A stretch of 64,000 nt of DNA from Empedobacter falsenii (GCF_013488205.1 NZ_CP040908.1:124001-188000); one strand, 5' to 3'; positions 1 to 9,760 are shown, counted from the stretch's first letter. The notes: generated by a model not told the origin, from the letters alone. Numbers and translations are program-made.

Positions 1-2510
1 CACCAGCTTATGCTTTCGAATTGTTATCTCACATGAAAGGAGGACCATCTATCGAGGTTCTTTTAGACTTAGCTTTAGGAAACGACGAAGCAATTGCAAA
101 ACAAGCTGCTGAAGTTCTTAAAACACAAGTTTTCTTATACGATGCAGATACAGCGCGTTTAGCTGATGCTTTTAAAGCAGGAAATGCAATCGCAAAAGAT
201 ATTTTAGAAAGTTATGCAAAAGCAGAGTTCTTTACTGAATTACCAGCAGTTGCAGAAGAAATTAAAGTAGTTACTTACATTGCTGCTGAAGGTGATATTT
301 CTACGGATTTATTATCTCCAGGTAACCAAGCGCACTCTCGTTCTGATAGAGAATTGCACGGCCAATGTATGATTACGCCAGCTGCTCAAGCGGAAATTAA
401 AGCATTACAAGCGCAACATCCTGATGCTTCTGTGATGTTAATTGCTGAAAAAGGTACAATGGGAGTTGGTTCTTCTCGTATGTCAGGTGTTAACAACGTG
501 GCTTTATGGACAGGAAAACAAGCATCGCCTTACGTTCCTTTCGTAAATATTGCGCCAATTGTTGCAGGTACAAACGGAATTTCTCCAATTTTCTTAACAA
601 CTGTTGATGTAACAGGAGGTATCGGAATCGATTTGAAAAACTGGAAAAAACAAGTTGATGCAAACGGTGATGTAGTTCGTAACGAAGCGGGCGATCCTGT
701 TTTAGAAGAAGTTTATTCAGTTGCTACAGGTACTGTTTTAACAATCAATACAAAAACTCAAAAATTATACAATGGAGACCAAGAGTTAATTGATATTTCA
801 AGATCATTGACTCCTCAAAAAATGGAATTTATCAAAGCGGGTGGTTCTTACGCAATCGTTTTTGGTAAAAAAATCCAAACATTTGCTGCTCAAACTTTAG
901 GTATCGAAGCTCCAGCAGTTTTCGCTCCTTCAAAAGAGATTTCAAATGATGGTCAAGGTTTAACTGCAGTTGAAAAAATCTTCAATAATAATGCAGTAGG
1001 ATCTACTCCAGGAAAAGTTTTACATGCTGGTTCTGACGTTCGTGTTAAAGTAAACATTGTTGGTTCTCAAGATACAACTGGTTTGATGACATCGCAAGAG
1101 TTAGAAGCAATGGCTGCTACAGTGATCGCTCCAACAGTAGATGGTGCTTATCAATCAGGATGTCACACAGCTTCAGTTTGGGATAAAAAAGCACAAGCTA
1201 ATATTCCTAAATTGATGAAATTTATGAATGATTTCGGTGTAATTACAGCGCGTGACCCTAAAGGTGAGTATCATGCAATGACTGACGTTATCCACAAAGT
1301 ATTGAATGATATTACAATCGACGAATGGGCGATTATCATTGGTGGTGACTCGCACACACGTATGTCTAAAGGTGTTGCTTTCGGTGCCGATTCAGGAACT
1401 GTAGCATTAGCTTTAGCAACTGGTGAAGCTTCTATGCCAATTCCAGAATCTGTAAAAGTAACATTCAAAGGAGAGATGAAACAACACATGGATTTCCGTG
1501 ATGTGGTTCACGCTACTCAAGCTCAAATGTTGAAACAATTTGACGGTGAGAATGTATTCCAAGGTCGTATCATCGAGGTACACATCGGTACATTATTAGC
1601 GGATCAAGCGTTTACATTTACAGACTGGACTGCAGAAATGAAAGCGAAAGCATCTATCTGTATTTCTCAAGATGATACATTAATCCAATCGTTAGAAATT
1701 GCGAAATCTCGTATCCAAATCATGATCGAGAAAGGAATGGACAACAAAAACCAAGTGTTACAAGGATTAATCGACAAAGCAAACAAACGTATCGAAGAAA
1801 TTAAATCGGGTGCTAAACCTGCTTTAACTCCAGATGCAAATGCTAAATATTACGCTGAAGTAGTAATCGACTTAGATATTATCGAAGAGCCAATGATTGC
1901 CGATCCAGACGTAAACAATGCTGATGTTTCTAAACGTTATACACACGATACAATCCGCGATTTAACTTACTATGGTGGAGATAAACACGTAGATTTAGGT
2001 TTCGTAGGATCTTGTATGGTTCACAAAGACGATTTAAAAATCGTTTCTCAAATGTTACGTAATGTAGAAAAAGCGAATGGTAAAGTTGAGTTCAAAGCTC
2101 CTTTAGTTGTTGCGGCGCCTACTTACAACATCATCGACGAATTGAAAGCAGAAGGTGATTGGGAAATGTTACAAAAATACTCAGGATTTGAGTTTAGTGA
2201 CTTATTGCCAAAATCTACTGCGCGTACAGAATACGAAAACATTATGTACTTAGAGCGTCCTGGTTGTAACTTATGTATGGGTAACCAAGAGAAAGCGGAA
2301 AAAGGAGATACAGTAATGGCGACATCTACACGTTTATTCCAAGGTCGTGTGGTTGAGGATAGAGATGGTAAAAAAGGAGAATCTTTATTAGCATCAACTC
2401 CAGTAGTTGTTTTATCAGCGATTTTAGGACGTATTCCTAATATTGAAGAATATAAAGCTGCTGTAGAAGGTATCAACTTAACAAAGTTTAAACCAATTTC
2501 AATGAACTAA
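1..2510 (+). CDS. acnB: Aconitate hydratase B / 2-methylisocitrate dehydratase, 5' end outside window
   Basis: AcnB interconverts citrate and isocitrate via cis-aconitate in the TCA cycle and often also handles 2-methylisocitrate. The reading frame is open from base 3, and its first visible residues (PAYAFELLSHMKGG) align with roughly residue 85 of E. coli AcnB, so about 90 N-terminal residues are missing to the left; a TTG at 21 in the same frame is not a credible start. Family signatures include GVGSSRMSG near base 470, GGDSHTR near 1341, GSCMVHK near 2007 and PGCNLCMGN near 2259; the cysteines in the last two supply the three [4Fe-4S] ligands. Domain order swivel-then-catalytic is that of AcnB rather than AcnA. 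It ends at a TAA followed by a strong terminator. Identification is very secure. Confidence 0.96.
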   Translation, partial: PAYAFELLSHMKGGPSIEVLLDLALGNDEAIAKQAAEVLKTQVFLYDADTARLADAFKAGNAIAKDILESYAKAEFFTELPAVAEEIKVVTYIAAEGDISTDLLSPGNQAHSRSDRELHGQCMITPAAQAEIKALQAQHPDASVMLIAEKGTMGVGSSRMSGVNNVALWTGKQASPYVPFVNIAPIVAGTNGISPIFLTTVDVTGGIGIDLKNWKKQVDANGDVVRNEAGDPVLEEVYSVATGTVLTINTKTQKLYNGDQELIDISRSLTPQKMEFIKAGGSYAIVFGKKIQTFAAQTLGIEAPAVFAPSKEISNDGQGLTAVEKIFNNNAVGSTPGKVLHAGSDVRVKVNIVGSQDTTGLMTSQELEAMAATVIAPTVDGAYQSGCHTASVWDKKAQANIPKLMKFMNDFGVITARDPKGEYHAMTDVIHKVLNDITIDEWAIIIGGDSHTRMSKGVAFGADSGTVALALATGEASMPIPESVKVTFKGEMKQHMDFRDVVHATQAQMLKQFDGENVFQGRIIEVHIGTLLADQAFTFTDWTAEMKAKASICISQDDTLIQSLEIAKSRIQIMIEKGMDNKNQVLQGLIDKANKRIEEIKSGAKPALTPDANAKYYAEVVIDLDIIEEPMIADPDVNNADVSKRYTHDTIRDLTYYGGDKHVDLGFVGSCMVHKDDLKIVSQMLRNVEKANGKVEFKAPLVVAAPTYNIIDELKAEGDWEMLQKYSGFEFSDLLPKSTARTEYENIMYLERPGCNLCMGNQEKAEKGDTVMATSTRLFQGRVVEDRDGKKGESLLASTPVVVLSAILGRIPNIEEYKAAVEGINLTKFKPISMN

Positions 2511-2534
2511 TCGTTCGTAGAAAATGATATATTA

Positions 2535-2566
2535 AAGGCTAACATTTCGGTGTTAGCCTTTTTTTT
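2535..2566 (+). terminator. Rho-independent terminator after acnB
   Basis: A perfect 10-bp stem (AAGGCTAACA / TGTTAGCCTT) with a TTTCGG loop is followed by a T run. It lies 25 bases after the acnB stop and separates it from the second aconitase gene. Confidence 0.9.
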
Positions 2567-2713
2567 GTTATAAATATATAATCTTGCAAATAAATAAGTT
2601 AGAATTGATTTAAATAAGGTTATTAACCATTTATACACGTTAAATATTAAATAATTCAGTATATTGGGGTATGTTTTTTGATAAATTAAAACCAATTAAA
2701 TAAATCAATTATT

Positions 2714-4978
2714 ATGGCATTTGATATAAATATGATTAAAGGCGTTTATGCCAAAATGCAAGAACGTGTAGATGCTGCGAAAACTATCGTAGGTCGACCT
2801 TTAACGTACTCAGAAAAAATTTTATATGCTCACTTGTTTGACGGAAAACCAACGCAAGCGTATACAAGAGGAGAATCTTATGTAGATTTTGCGCCAGATC
2901 GTGTAGCAATGCAAGATGCAACTGCTCAAATGGCTTTGTTGCAATTTATGCAAGCAGGAAAAACAAAAACGGCTGTTCCTTCTACGGTTCACTGTGATCA
3001 CTTGATTCAAGCTAAAGTTGGAGCAAAAACCGATTTACAAGAAGCAATCAATAAATCATCAGAAGTATTTAATTTCTTAGAATCAGTTTCTAATAAATAT
3101 GGAATTGGATTCTGGAAACCAGGTGCAGGAATTATTCACCAAGTAGTATTAGAAAACTATGCATTTCCAGGAGGAATGATGATTGGTACCGATTCTCATA
3201 CGCCAAATGCAGGTGGATTAGGAATGGTAGCAATTGGTGTTGGTGGTGCCGATGCTGTTGACGTAATGTCTGGAATGGCTTGGGAATTAAAAATGCCAAA
3301 ATTAATCGGAGTTAAATTAACAGGTAAATTATCTGGTTGGGCTGCTCCCAAAGACGTTATTTTAGAAGTTGCTGGACGTTTAACTGTAAAAGGTGGAACA
3401 GGAGCAATTGTAGAGTATTTTGGAGAAGGAGCTGAGTCTTTATCTGCAACAGGTAAAGGAACAATTTGTAACATGGGTGCAGAAATTGGAGCAACAACTT
3501 CAATCTTCGCTTATGATGATGCTTCAGAAAGATATTTAAGAGCGACTGATCGTAATGATGTAGCAGATGCTGCAAATGCTCACAAATCTTATTTACGTTC
3601 TGATGATGAAGTTTATGCAAATCCTGAAAACTTCTATGATCAATTAATTGAAATCAACTTATCTGAATTAGAGCCTCGTTTGAATGGTCCTTTTACGCCA
3701 GATTTAATGACACCAGTTTCTAAAATGAAAGAAACTGCAGCAGCTAATGGTTGGCCTTTAGATGTTGAATGGGGATTAATCGGTTCTTGTACAAACTCTT
3801 CTTACGAAGATTTGACGCGTGCTGCTTCGATTGCGCAACAAGCTTTAGACAAAGGTTTAGAAGCAAAATCATCTTTCGGAATTAACCCAGGTTCTGAGGT
3901 AGTTCGTTATACAGCCGATCGTGATGGTTTATTAAAAACTTTCGAGGATTTAGATGCAGTTATCTTTACAAATGCTTGTGGACCTTGTATTGGTCAATGG
4001 GATCGTGAAGGAGCGGATAAAGAAGAAAAAAATACAATCGTTCACTCATTCAACCGTAACTTCAAAAAACGTGCGGACGGAAATCCAAATACATATGCTT
4101 TCGTAACATCTCCTGAAATGGTTGCAGCGATTGCAATTTCTGGACGTTTAGATTTTAATCCATTAACAGATAAATTAATCAATAAATTTGGTGAAGAAGT
4201 AATGTTAGATGCTCCAAAAGGAGAGGAATTACCAACAAAAGGTTATGCTTACGAAGATAATGGATATCAAGCACCAGTTGAAGACGGTTCTCGTGTAGAA
4301 GTGATCGTAAATCCAAATTCTGAGCGTTTACAATTATTAGAAGGTTTCAAACCTTGGAATGGTGAAAACATTTTGGGTGCTAAATTATTAATAAAAGCAT
4401 TTGGTAAATGTACAACTGACCATATTTCTATGGCTGGACCTTGGTTACGTTTCCGTGGACACTTAGATAATATTTCGAATAATACTTTGATTGGTGCTGT
4501 AAATGCATTCAATCAAGAAACAAATTCAGTTAAAAATCAATTAACAGGAGAATACGGACCAGTTCCAGACACTGCACGTGCATATAAAGCGGCAGGTGTA
4601 CCTTCTGTAATTGTTGGTGACGAAAACTACGGAGAAGGTTCTTCTCGTGAGCATGCGGCAATGCAACCACGTCATTTAGGTGCTGTAGCAGTATTAGTAC
4701 GTTCTTTTGCACGTATCCACGAAACAAATCTTAAAAAGCAAGGAATGTTAGCGTTGACATTTGCGGATAAAGCAGATTATGATAAAGTACAAGAAGATGA
4801 TACAATCAACTTTATAGACTTAACAGAATTTGCACCAGGAAAACCTTTGACAATCGAGTTTGTTCATGCAGATGGATCTAAAGATTTAGTTGTAGCAAAT
4901 CATACATACAATGCACAACAAATTGAATGGTTCAAAGCTGGATCAGCATTAAATTTAATTAAAGCGCAACAAGCGTAA
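2714..4978 (+). CDS. acn: Aconitate hydratase, mitochondrial type
   Basis: This second aconitase catalyses the citrate/isocitrate step of the TCA cycle with a [4Fe-4S] cluster. The 754-residue length and domain order match the eukaryotic mitochondrial family rather than bacterial AcnA (about 890) or AcnB. Visible signatures are [13 protein letters not shown] near residue 157, [11 protein letters not shown] near 358 and [12 protein letters not shown] near 420, which hold the three cluster cysteines, and [10 protein letters not shown] near 640 in the swivel domain. The ATG at 2714 gives a typical N-terminus. It follows acnB in the same orientation, but a terminator lies between them, so the two are probably separate transcription units. 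No consensus promoter is obvious in the 200-base gap, although an imperfect TATG-T6-G sits near 2671. Confidence 0.95.
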   Translation: MAFDINMIKGVYAKMQERVDAAKTIVGRPLTYSEKILYAHLFDGKPTQAYTRGESYVDFAPDRVAMQDATAQMALLQFMQAGKTKTAVPSTVHCDHLIQAKVGAKTDLQEAINKSSEVFNFLESVSNKYGIGFWKPGAGIIHQVVLENYAFPGGMMIGTDSHTPNAGGLGMVAIGVGGADAVDVMSGMAWELKMPKLIGVKLTGKLSGWAAPKDVILEVAGRLTVKGGTGAIVEYFGEGAESLSATGKGTICNMGAEIGATTSIFAYDDASERYLRATDRNDVADAANAHKSYLRSDDEVYANPENFYDQLIEINLSELEPRLNGPFTPDLMTPVSKMKETAAANGWPLDVEWGLIGSCTNSSYEDLTRAASIAQQALDKGLEAKSSFGINPGSEVVRYTADRDGLLKTFEDLDAVIFTNACGPCIGQWDREGADKEEKNTIVHSFNRNFKKRADGNPNTYAFVTSPEMVAAIAISGRLDFNPLTDKLINKFGEEVMLDAPKGEELPTKGYAYEDNGYQAPVEDGSRVEVIVNPNSERLQLLEGFKPWNGENILGAKLLIKAFGKCTTDHISMAGPWLRFRGHLDNISNNTLIGAVNAFNQETNSVKNQLTGEYGPVPDTARAYKAAGVPSVIVGDENYGEGSSREHAAMQPRHLGAVAVLVRSFARIHETNLKKQGMLALTFADKADYDKVQEDDTINFIDLTEFAPGKPLTIEFVHADGSKDLVVANHTYNAQQIEWFKAGSALNLIKAQQA

Positions 4979-5000
4979 CAATTATTTCAACATAAAAAGT

Positions 5001-5033
5001 AAAAGCCGATGTATTTCTACATCGGCTTTTTTT
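5001..5033 (+). terminator. Rho-independent terminator after the second aconitase gene
   Basis: A 13-bp perfect stem (AAAAGCCGATGTA with its complement) encloses a TTTC loop and runs into T residues 22 bases after the stop codon. Confidence 0.9.
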
Positions 5034-5060
5034 ATTGAATTCTGTAAATAATTCTTTTAT

Positions 5061-5093
5061 AAAAAGAAGCTCTAATCAAATTGATTAGAGCTT
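5061..5093 (-). terminator. Terminator downstream of tRNA-Cys
   Basis: On the minus strand an inverted repeat (AAGCTCTAATC arms at 5067-5079 and 5081-5093) is followed by TTCTTTTT, immediately past the 3' end of tRNA-Cys. Confidence 0.75.
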
Positions 5094-5096
5094 TTG

Positions 5097-5167
5097 AGGT
5101 TCCTAGCGGATTCGAACCGCTGTGGACGGTTTTGCAGACCGCTACCTAGCCTCTCGGTCAAGGAACC
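5097..5167 (-). tRNA. tRNA-Cys (anticodon GCA)
   Basis: The minus strand folds as a 71-nt tRNA. The acceptor GGTTCCT pairs with AGGAACC, the anticodon loop contains GCA, the T loop is TTCGAAT, and position 73 is U as expected for tRNA-Cys. CCA is not encoded. A TATATTTG box lies 20 bases upstream and a terminator follows. Confidence 0.96.
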
Positions 5168-5187
5168 ATTCCCGTTCTTTTGGACTG

Positions 5188-5195
5188 CAAATATA
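5188..5195 (-). promoter_or_regulatory. Promoter -7 box of tRNA-Cys
   Basis: TATATTTG on the minus strand matches the Bacteroidota -7 consensus TAnnTTTG, 20 bases before the tRNA 5' end. No clear TTTGG lies at the expected upstream distance. Confidence 0.55.
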
Positions 5196-5219
5196 GCAAT
5201 AATTTCAGAAAAAAAAAGT

Positions 5220-5576
5220 TTAATACGATTTTTCTAAAATAACACTCACTTTTTCTACATGCCCACCAATAGGAGGATTCAGCTTTGATAATTTTACTCT
5301 TGCATATGTAACATTCGTAAGTTCTTGACCTATACGATCTAACACTCTTTTACAAACATGTTCCAAAAGTTTTGAACGAATACCTACTTCTTCCTTCACA
5401 ATTTTATTTAACGAAACATAATCCAAAGCATCAACCAATTCATCCGATTCTGTTGCTTTCGTAAAATCTGCATGCGCTTCCAAATCAACCAAATAATCAG
5501 AACCAATGCGCGCTTCTTCATCTAAACATCCGTGATTCGAATATATTTTTATATTTTCTAAAATAATTACTCCCAT
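5220..5576 (-). CDS. folB: Dihydroneopterin aldolase
   Basis: FolB cleaves 7,8-dihydroneopterin to 6-hydroxymethyl-dihydropterin and glycolaldehyde in folate synthesis. The 118-residue protein has the family length and pattern: an N-terminal ILENIKIYSNHGCLDEEARIG segment in which N/H/G/E line the pterin pocket, a central LDYVSLNKIV motif, LLEHVCKRVLDRI around residue 70, and a C-terminal KLNPPIGG loop. No other folate gene adjoins it; it lies between tRNA-Cys and superoxide dismutase, both on the same strand. A TATCTTTG box ends 5 bases before the ATG, and the sod terminator directly abuts this box, so the gene has its own promoter and probably almost no 5' leader. Confidence 0.92.
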   Translation of the reverse strand: MGVIILENIKIYSNHGCLDEEARIGSDYLVDLEAHADFTKATESDELVDALDYVSLNKIVKEEVGIRSKLLEHVCKRVLDRIGQELTNVTYARVKLSKLNPPIGGHVEKVSVILEKSY

Positions 5577-5580
5577 AGTT

Positions 5581-5588
5581 CAAAGATA
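5581..5588 (-). promoter_or_regulatory. Promoter -7 box of folB, adjacent to start codon
   Basis: TATCTTTG on the minus strand matches TAnnTTTG exactly. It ends 5 bases before the folB ATG, so initiation would fall at or beside the start codon and give a leaderless transcript. It also abuts the T run of the upstream sod terminator. Confidence 0.5.
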
Positions 5589-5620
5589 AAAAAAGACTTG
5601 CGTATTTCTACACAAGTCTT
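5588..5620 (-). terminator. Terminator after superoxide dismutase gene
   Basis: AAGACTTG / CAAGTCTT arms on the minus strand are followed by seven T residues, about 27 bases past the sod stop codon. Confidence 0.8.
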
Positions 5621-5646
5621 GTATTGTTTAATTTTTTTAAACCTTA

Positions 5647-6249
5647 TTATTTTGCAGATGCAAATCTTTCCGCAACTTTATCCCAGTTAATTACAGAGAA
5701 GAAAGCCTCGATATAATCAGGACGACGGTTTTGGTAATTTAAGTAATAAGCATGTTCCCAAACATCTAATCCTAAAACAGGAAATCCTTGTACATCAGCA
5801 ACAGGCATCAAAGTAGAATCTTGATTTGGAGTTGATGTTACAACTAATTTTCCATCTTTTACGATTAACCAAGCCCATCCAGAGCCAAAGCGTGTTGCAG
5901 CAGCTTTAGAAAACTCATCTTTGAAAGCTTCAAAAGATCCAAAAGCAGCGTTAATTGCATCAGCAACTTCTGCAGTTGGTTGATTAGCACCACCTGGAGT
6001 TAAAATTTCCCAGAATAAATTGTGATTGTAAAAACCACCACCATTGTTACGAACAGCTGGTTTGTCAGTTCCTTTTGCTAAAATTTCTTCGATTGTAGCG
6101 TTTGCTAAATCAGTTCCTTCAATAGCAGCATTCAAGTTATTTGTATACGCAGCATGGTGTTTGTCATGGTGAATTTCCATTGTTTTTGCGTCAATATGAG
6201 GTTCTAATGCATCAAATGCATAAGGTAATTTTGCTAATTCAAAAGCCAT
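5647..6249 (-). CDS. sodA: Superoxide dismutase, Fe/Mn family (Mn-type signature)
   Basis: The enzyme dismutates superoxide to oxygen and peroxide in the cytoplasm; no signal peptide is present. Metal ligands are seen as H27 (in [11 protein letters not shown]), H76 (in NHNLFW), D162 and H166 (in [19 protein letters not shown]). The second-sphere glutamine that separates subfamilies appears in the C-terminal domain (NQDSTLMP, Q143), while the N-terminal position is glycine (GGGFYNH). This is the arrangement of Mn-type enzymes, although cambialistic Bacteroidota enzymes exist and metal use cannot be settled from sequence. The 200-residue length is normal. It is monocistronic, with a terminator between it and folB. 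Confidence 0.95.
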   Translation of the reverse strand: MAFELAKLPYAFDALEPHIDAKTMEIHHDKHHAAYTNNLNAAIEGTDLANATIEEILAKGTDKPAVRNNGGGFYNHNLFWEILTPGGANQPTAEVADAINAAFGSFEAFKDEFSKAAATRFGSGWAWLIVKDGKLVVTSTPNQDSTLMPVADVQGFPVLGLDVWEHAYYLNYQNRRPDYIEAFFSVINWDKVAERFASAK

Positions 6250-6384
6250 AATATTTATTTTTTAGATTTAATTTTCTTGTATAAAGATACACAATAACTC
6301 AACAAATATGATTCCGAAATGATAGAATTTTAACATTATTTAATAGTAAAAGCTTATTTTAGTAAAAGATTCTAAATTTTTGAA

Positions 6385-7590
6385 ATGAAAATACTTTGGA
6401 AAATAATAAAATGGTTCATCATAATCATTTGTGTATTAATCCTAATTCTTTATGCAACAGGGAATGACTACATTTTTCGTGGCGTAAAATTAACCTATAT
6501 GAAAGGTGAAAGCACTGCAAATATCAACGATTACAAAGATTTTGATAACAATGTAATTTTGGCAGGTGCACCGCGAGTTTGGCATCAACATTTAGATTAT
6601 AATCAATTTCCGTTGTCAGCTAACTTCGAAAAAGAGATGAACGATTTCGGAACTGCTGGATTGGTTATTATAAAAGATAATCAAATTTTGAGCGAATATT
6701 ATTTTAATGGATATGCGCAAAATGATATTACCAATTCTTTTTCGATGGCGAAAACATTCACAACAATGATGTTAGGAAAAGCGATTGAGCAAGGTTATAT
6801 CAAAAGTTTAGATCAAAAAATAACAGATTTCATTCCAGAATTTAAAGATGATAAATATGGAGCTGAATGTACAGTTGGCGATTTATCTGCGATGACATCT
6901 GGTTATGATTGGGACGAAGATTATTATTTTCCGCTCAATCCTACTGCAAAAGCGTATTATGGCGATGATATCGTTAAACAAATGTTAGATCGAAAATTTG
7001 TTTCTCAACCTGGCGGACATTTCAAATATCAATCGAGTGACACGCAATTATTAGGAATTGTGATTGAACGCGCAGTGAAAAATAAATCGTTATCACAATA
7101 TTTTCAAGAAGAATTTTGGCAACCAATGGGCATGGAATTAGATGCGCAATGGTCGAAAGATAATCCGAAAGGAATGGAGAAAACCTATTGTTGCTTCAAT
7201 GCGACAGCGCGAGATTTTGCAAAACTTGGACAATTATTATTGAATGATGGAAATTGGTACGGAAAACAAATTTTGGATTCAACATTTGTTCAGAAAATGG
7301 TTTTACCAAACAAAAAAGCGTTCGGACCAAATGAACCAAAAATTTATGGTTATTCAGTTTGGATGGATTACAATTACAAAACGTCTTTTTATGCGATGTT
7401 AGGACATTTGGGACAACGTATCATTGTAATTCCTTCAGAAAAATTAGTTGTTGTTCGAACTGGAAAAACACACAATGATCAGCCAAATAATCGTCCAATT
7501 GCAGATGGTGATGTTTATCGATTGGTAGACGAAGCGATACGAATTAATCAAAAAGTGAAAGAAAATGATCCAACGAATTCCTTACAGTAA
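6385..7590 (+). CDS. Serine hydrolase of the beta-lactamase / penicillin-binding-protein-like family
   Basis: The 401-residue protein begins with a basic stretch and one hydrophobic segment (about residues 5-24), a membrane anchor or uncleaved signal, so the catalytic domain should be periplasmic. The nucleophile motif is SMAK (S120-K123), the second-motif tyrosine is probably Y215 in YQSSD, and HLG at 341-343 stands in place of KTG. This pattern fits class C beta-lactamase-like esterases and D-peptidases (Pfam Beta-lactamase) rather than a true resistance enzyme. The substrate is unknown. Its last 26 bases overlap the exonuclease gene, so the two are co-transcribed. An imperfect box (TAAATTTTTG) lies 2 bases before the ATG. 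Confidence 0.85.
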   Translation: MKILWKIIKWFIIIICVLILILYATGNDYIFRGVKLTYMKGESTANINDYKDFDNNVILAGAPRVWHQHLDYNQFPLSANFEKEMNDFGTAGLVIIKDNQILSEYYFNGYAQNDITNSFSMAKTFTTMMLGKAIEQGYIKSLDQKITDFIPEFKDDKYGAECTVGDLSAMTSGYDWDEDYYFPLNPTAKAYYGDDIVKQMLDRKFVSQPGGHFKYQSSDTQLLGIVIERAVKNKSLSQYFQEEFWQPMGMELDAQWSKDNPKGMEKTYCCFNATARDFAKLGQLLLNDGNWYGKQILDSTFVQKMVLPNKKAFGPNEPKIYGYSVWMDYNYKTSFYAMLGHLGQRIIVIPSEKLVVVRTGKTHNDQPNNRPIADGDVYRLVDEAIRINQKVKENDPTNSLQ

Positions 7591-8272
7591 AATATTATTT
7601 TTAGATATAGAAACGGTTCCACAAACTGATGATTGGAATCTTTTGACTGAAAGAACACAAGCTCTTTGGGAAAAGAAAACAGCTTATCAACGCAATAATA
7701 ACGAGATTTCTCCTGAAGAATTTTACCACGAACGCGCTGGAATTATGGCAGAATTCGGGAAAATAGTCTGTATTTCGGTCGGAATTGTTGTCAAAGATTC
7801 TTTTATTCACATCAAAAGTTTTTATGGACATGATGAGAAAAAATTGTTAGAAGATTTCAATTCAATGTTGATTGAAAACTTTTTTAAGCCTGATCATATT
7901 TTATGTGCGCACAACGGAAAAGAATTCGATTTTCCGTACATCGCTCGCCGAATGATGATTAATCAAATTGAAATTCCAGCTATTTTGCAATTATTTGGTA
8001 AAAAACCATGGGAAGTTCAGCATTTGGACACAATGGAGTTATGGAAATTTGGTGATTACAAGAACTTTACATCATTAGATTTATTGGCAAATGTTTTCGA
8101 AATTCCTACTCCGAAAGATGATATCGATGGTTCGCAAGTTGCGCGTGTATATTACGATGAAAACAATGTAGAACGCATCAAAGATTATTGTGAAAAAGAT
8201 GTTGTAACCTTGATTAATGTTTTCAGGAAAATGCGCTACGATCAACCTTTACAACGAAAAGAAGATTTATAA
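7565..8272 (+). CDS. Predicted 3'-5' exonuclease, DnaQ/RNase H-like fold (DNA polymerase B exonuclease-like)
   Basis: The 235-residue protein has the three exonuclease motifs of the DEDD superfamily: Exo I FLDIETVP near residue 13 (D and E), Exo II CAHNGKEFDFPYIARRM near 116 (D), and Exo III YCEKDVVTLINVF near 207 (D), with tyrosine in the DEDDy arrangement. This matches the Bacteroidota family annotated as predicted 3'-5' exonuclease related to PolB exonuclease domains. The physiological substrate is not known. Translation starts inside the end of the preceding hydrolase gene in another frame, implying coupling, although nothing links the two functions. A bidirectional terminator follows directly. 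Confidence 0.82.
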   Translation: MIQRIPYSKILFLDIETVPQTDDWNLLTERTQALWEKKTAYQRNNNEISPEEFYHERAGIMAEFGKIVCISVGIVVKDSFIHIKSFYGHDEKKLLEDFNSMLIENFFKPDHILCAHNGKEFDFPYIARRMMINQIEIPAILQLFGKKPWEVQHLDTMELWKFGDYKNFTSLDLLANVFEIPTPKDDIDGSQVARVYYDENNVERIKDYCEKDVVTLINVFRKMRYDQPLQRKEDL

Positions 8273-8276
8273 AAAC

Positions 8277-8306
8277 AAAAAATCCGCTATAAAGCGGATT
8301 TTTTTG
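8277..8306. terminator. Bidirectional terminator between exonuclease and CNNM/CorC genes
   Basis: A stem of AAATCCGCT / AGCGGATTT with an ATAA loop is flanked by an A run and eight T residues, so it can act for both converging genes. Confidence 0.85.
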
Positions 8307-8322
8307 TTTTTATATTTAATGA

Positions 8323-9744
8323 TTAATTTTCATCATCTTCTGCAGAATCTGGTTCATCGCGGAAGTTTTCAATCAATTCATCTTTCACTTTCAATTGTAC
8401 TTGTTCAACAGAGTTTCGGTACATTTTGATAATTGTTCCTGTATATTCTTCCAAATCAATCAAATCTCCTTCCGTTAATTCCTTATCAGGATAACATTCA
8501 GAAATCAATCCAGCCAACGTATCATAATGTTCGCTTTCTTCGAATCTAAACGGCACTAAACGATTAATATCGCTTATCGCATTGTGTGCATTTATATTAT
8601 AAACACCTTCAGAAACACGAGAAACAATAGGATCTTCGTTATCATATTCGTCTTGAATTTCTCCAACCAATTCCTCCAAGATATCTTCCATCGAAACAAT
8701 CCCTGCAACTTCACCAACTTCATTTGTTACAATTGCAATTTGCATATGTTTTTTCTGAAATTGTTTCATTACATTTTTAATCAACGCATTTTCTGAAATA
8801 AAAATTGGCTCACGCAACAATCCTTCAATTTCAGTTTGATTTGGATTTTCTAACAATTGCTTGATTAAATCTTTTGCGTAAATGACACCTTTTATATTAT
8901 CAAATTCTTCTTCGTAAACTGGATAACGCGAATAACCTTCGTTAATCGCATAATCTAATGCATCTTTTACAGAAGTATTAATATTAATTGCAGAAACATT
9001 TTTTCGTAAAGTTTGAATATTCATCACACGACGATCATCAAACTCAAACACATTTTGAATTAAATTACGCTCAGATTCCTCAATTGCTCCACCTTCAGAA
9101 CTCTCTGTAATAATCATTTTCAACTCTTCTTCTGTGTGAATTTCACCTCCATGAATAGGATGAATTCCAATCGCACGAAGAATTACATTTGCCAAACCAT
9201 TCATTAACACAATAAGCGGTTTGAAAACAAAATAAAATGCACGAAGTGGCCAAGCTACTGTAAATGTAGTTTTCGTTGGATACTGAATTGCGATAGATTT
9301 CGGTGCTAATTCACCAAAAACAATGTGCAAAATAGTAATGATAACGAAAGCTGCTGGAAACGCAACATTATGCGCAATCGCTGTCCATGAAGGAGAAGTT
9401 AAACCAACTACTTCAAAAAGTTTTACGATTACAGGCGTTAAAGAGCTTTCTCCAACCCAACCAAGACCAAGCGAAGCTAATGTAATACCTAACTGTGTTG
9501 CGGCAAGATAAGAATCTAAATGATTAACGATTCGTTTTGCAGCATTTGAAGTTCTTTCGTTAATATCTTGATTAACTTCAATTTGTGACGAACGTACTTT
9601 TACAATTGCAAACTCGGCTGCAACGAAAAAACCATTTAATAAAACAAGGAAAATTGTAAGCAAAAGTTTTGCTACAGAAATTTCATCGGCGACATTGTGA
9701 TTAGCGACTAAAAACAATGTCGAAATCTGGGAGTATGTATCCAT
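8323..9744 (-). CDS. Hemolysin-family CNNM/CorC membrane protein with CBS pair
   Basis: This 473-residue protein has the order of the HlyC/CorC (CNNM) family: a DUF21 transmembrane domain (about residues 25-215, with LLNGFFVAAEFAIVKVR at the first helix and FGELAPKSIA near 145), a CBS pair (about 235-355, including GYSRYPVYEEEFDNIKGVIYAKDL and VSMEDILEELVGEIQDEYD), and a CorC-type C-terminal domain (about 375-455). Relatives act in Mg2+/Co2+ export or sensing; 'hemolysin' is an inherited name. The gliding protein GldE shares this fold, but nothing marks this copy as GldE. It has no operon partner. An inverted repeat lies 17 bases before the start codon. Confidence 0.88.
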   Translation of the reverse strand: MDTYSQISTLFLVANHNVADEISVAKLLLTIFLVLLNGFFVAAEFAIVKVRSSQIEVNQDINERTSNAAKRIVNHLDSYLAATQLGITLASLGLGWVGESSLTPVIVKLFEVVGLTSPSWTAIAHNVAFPAAFVIITILHIVFGELAPKSIAIQYPTKTTFTVAWPLRAFYFVFKPLIVLMNGLANVILRAIGIHPIHGGEIHTEEELKMIITESSEGGAIEESERNLIQNVFEFDDRRVMNIQTLRKNVSAININTSVKDALDYAINEGYSRYPVYEEEFDNIKGVIYAKDLIKQLLENPNQTEIEGLLREPIFISENALIKNVMKQFQKKHMQIAIVTNEVGEVAGIVSMEDILEELVGEIQDEYDNEDPIVSRVSEGVYNINAHNAISDINRLVPFRFEESEHYDTLAGLISECYPDKELTEGDLIDLEEYTGTIIKMYRNSVEQVQLKVKDELIENFRDEPDSAEDDEN

Positions 9745-9760
9745 TCTTCGAATTTAAAAG

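Noticed and set aside
6385-7590. True beta-lactamase resistance gene
   Set aside because: SMAK with HLG in place of KTG and a membrane anchor fit esterase or D-peptidase relatives; no evidence supports antibiotic hydrolysis.
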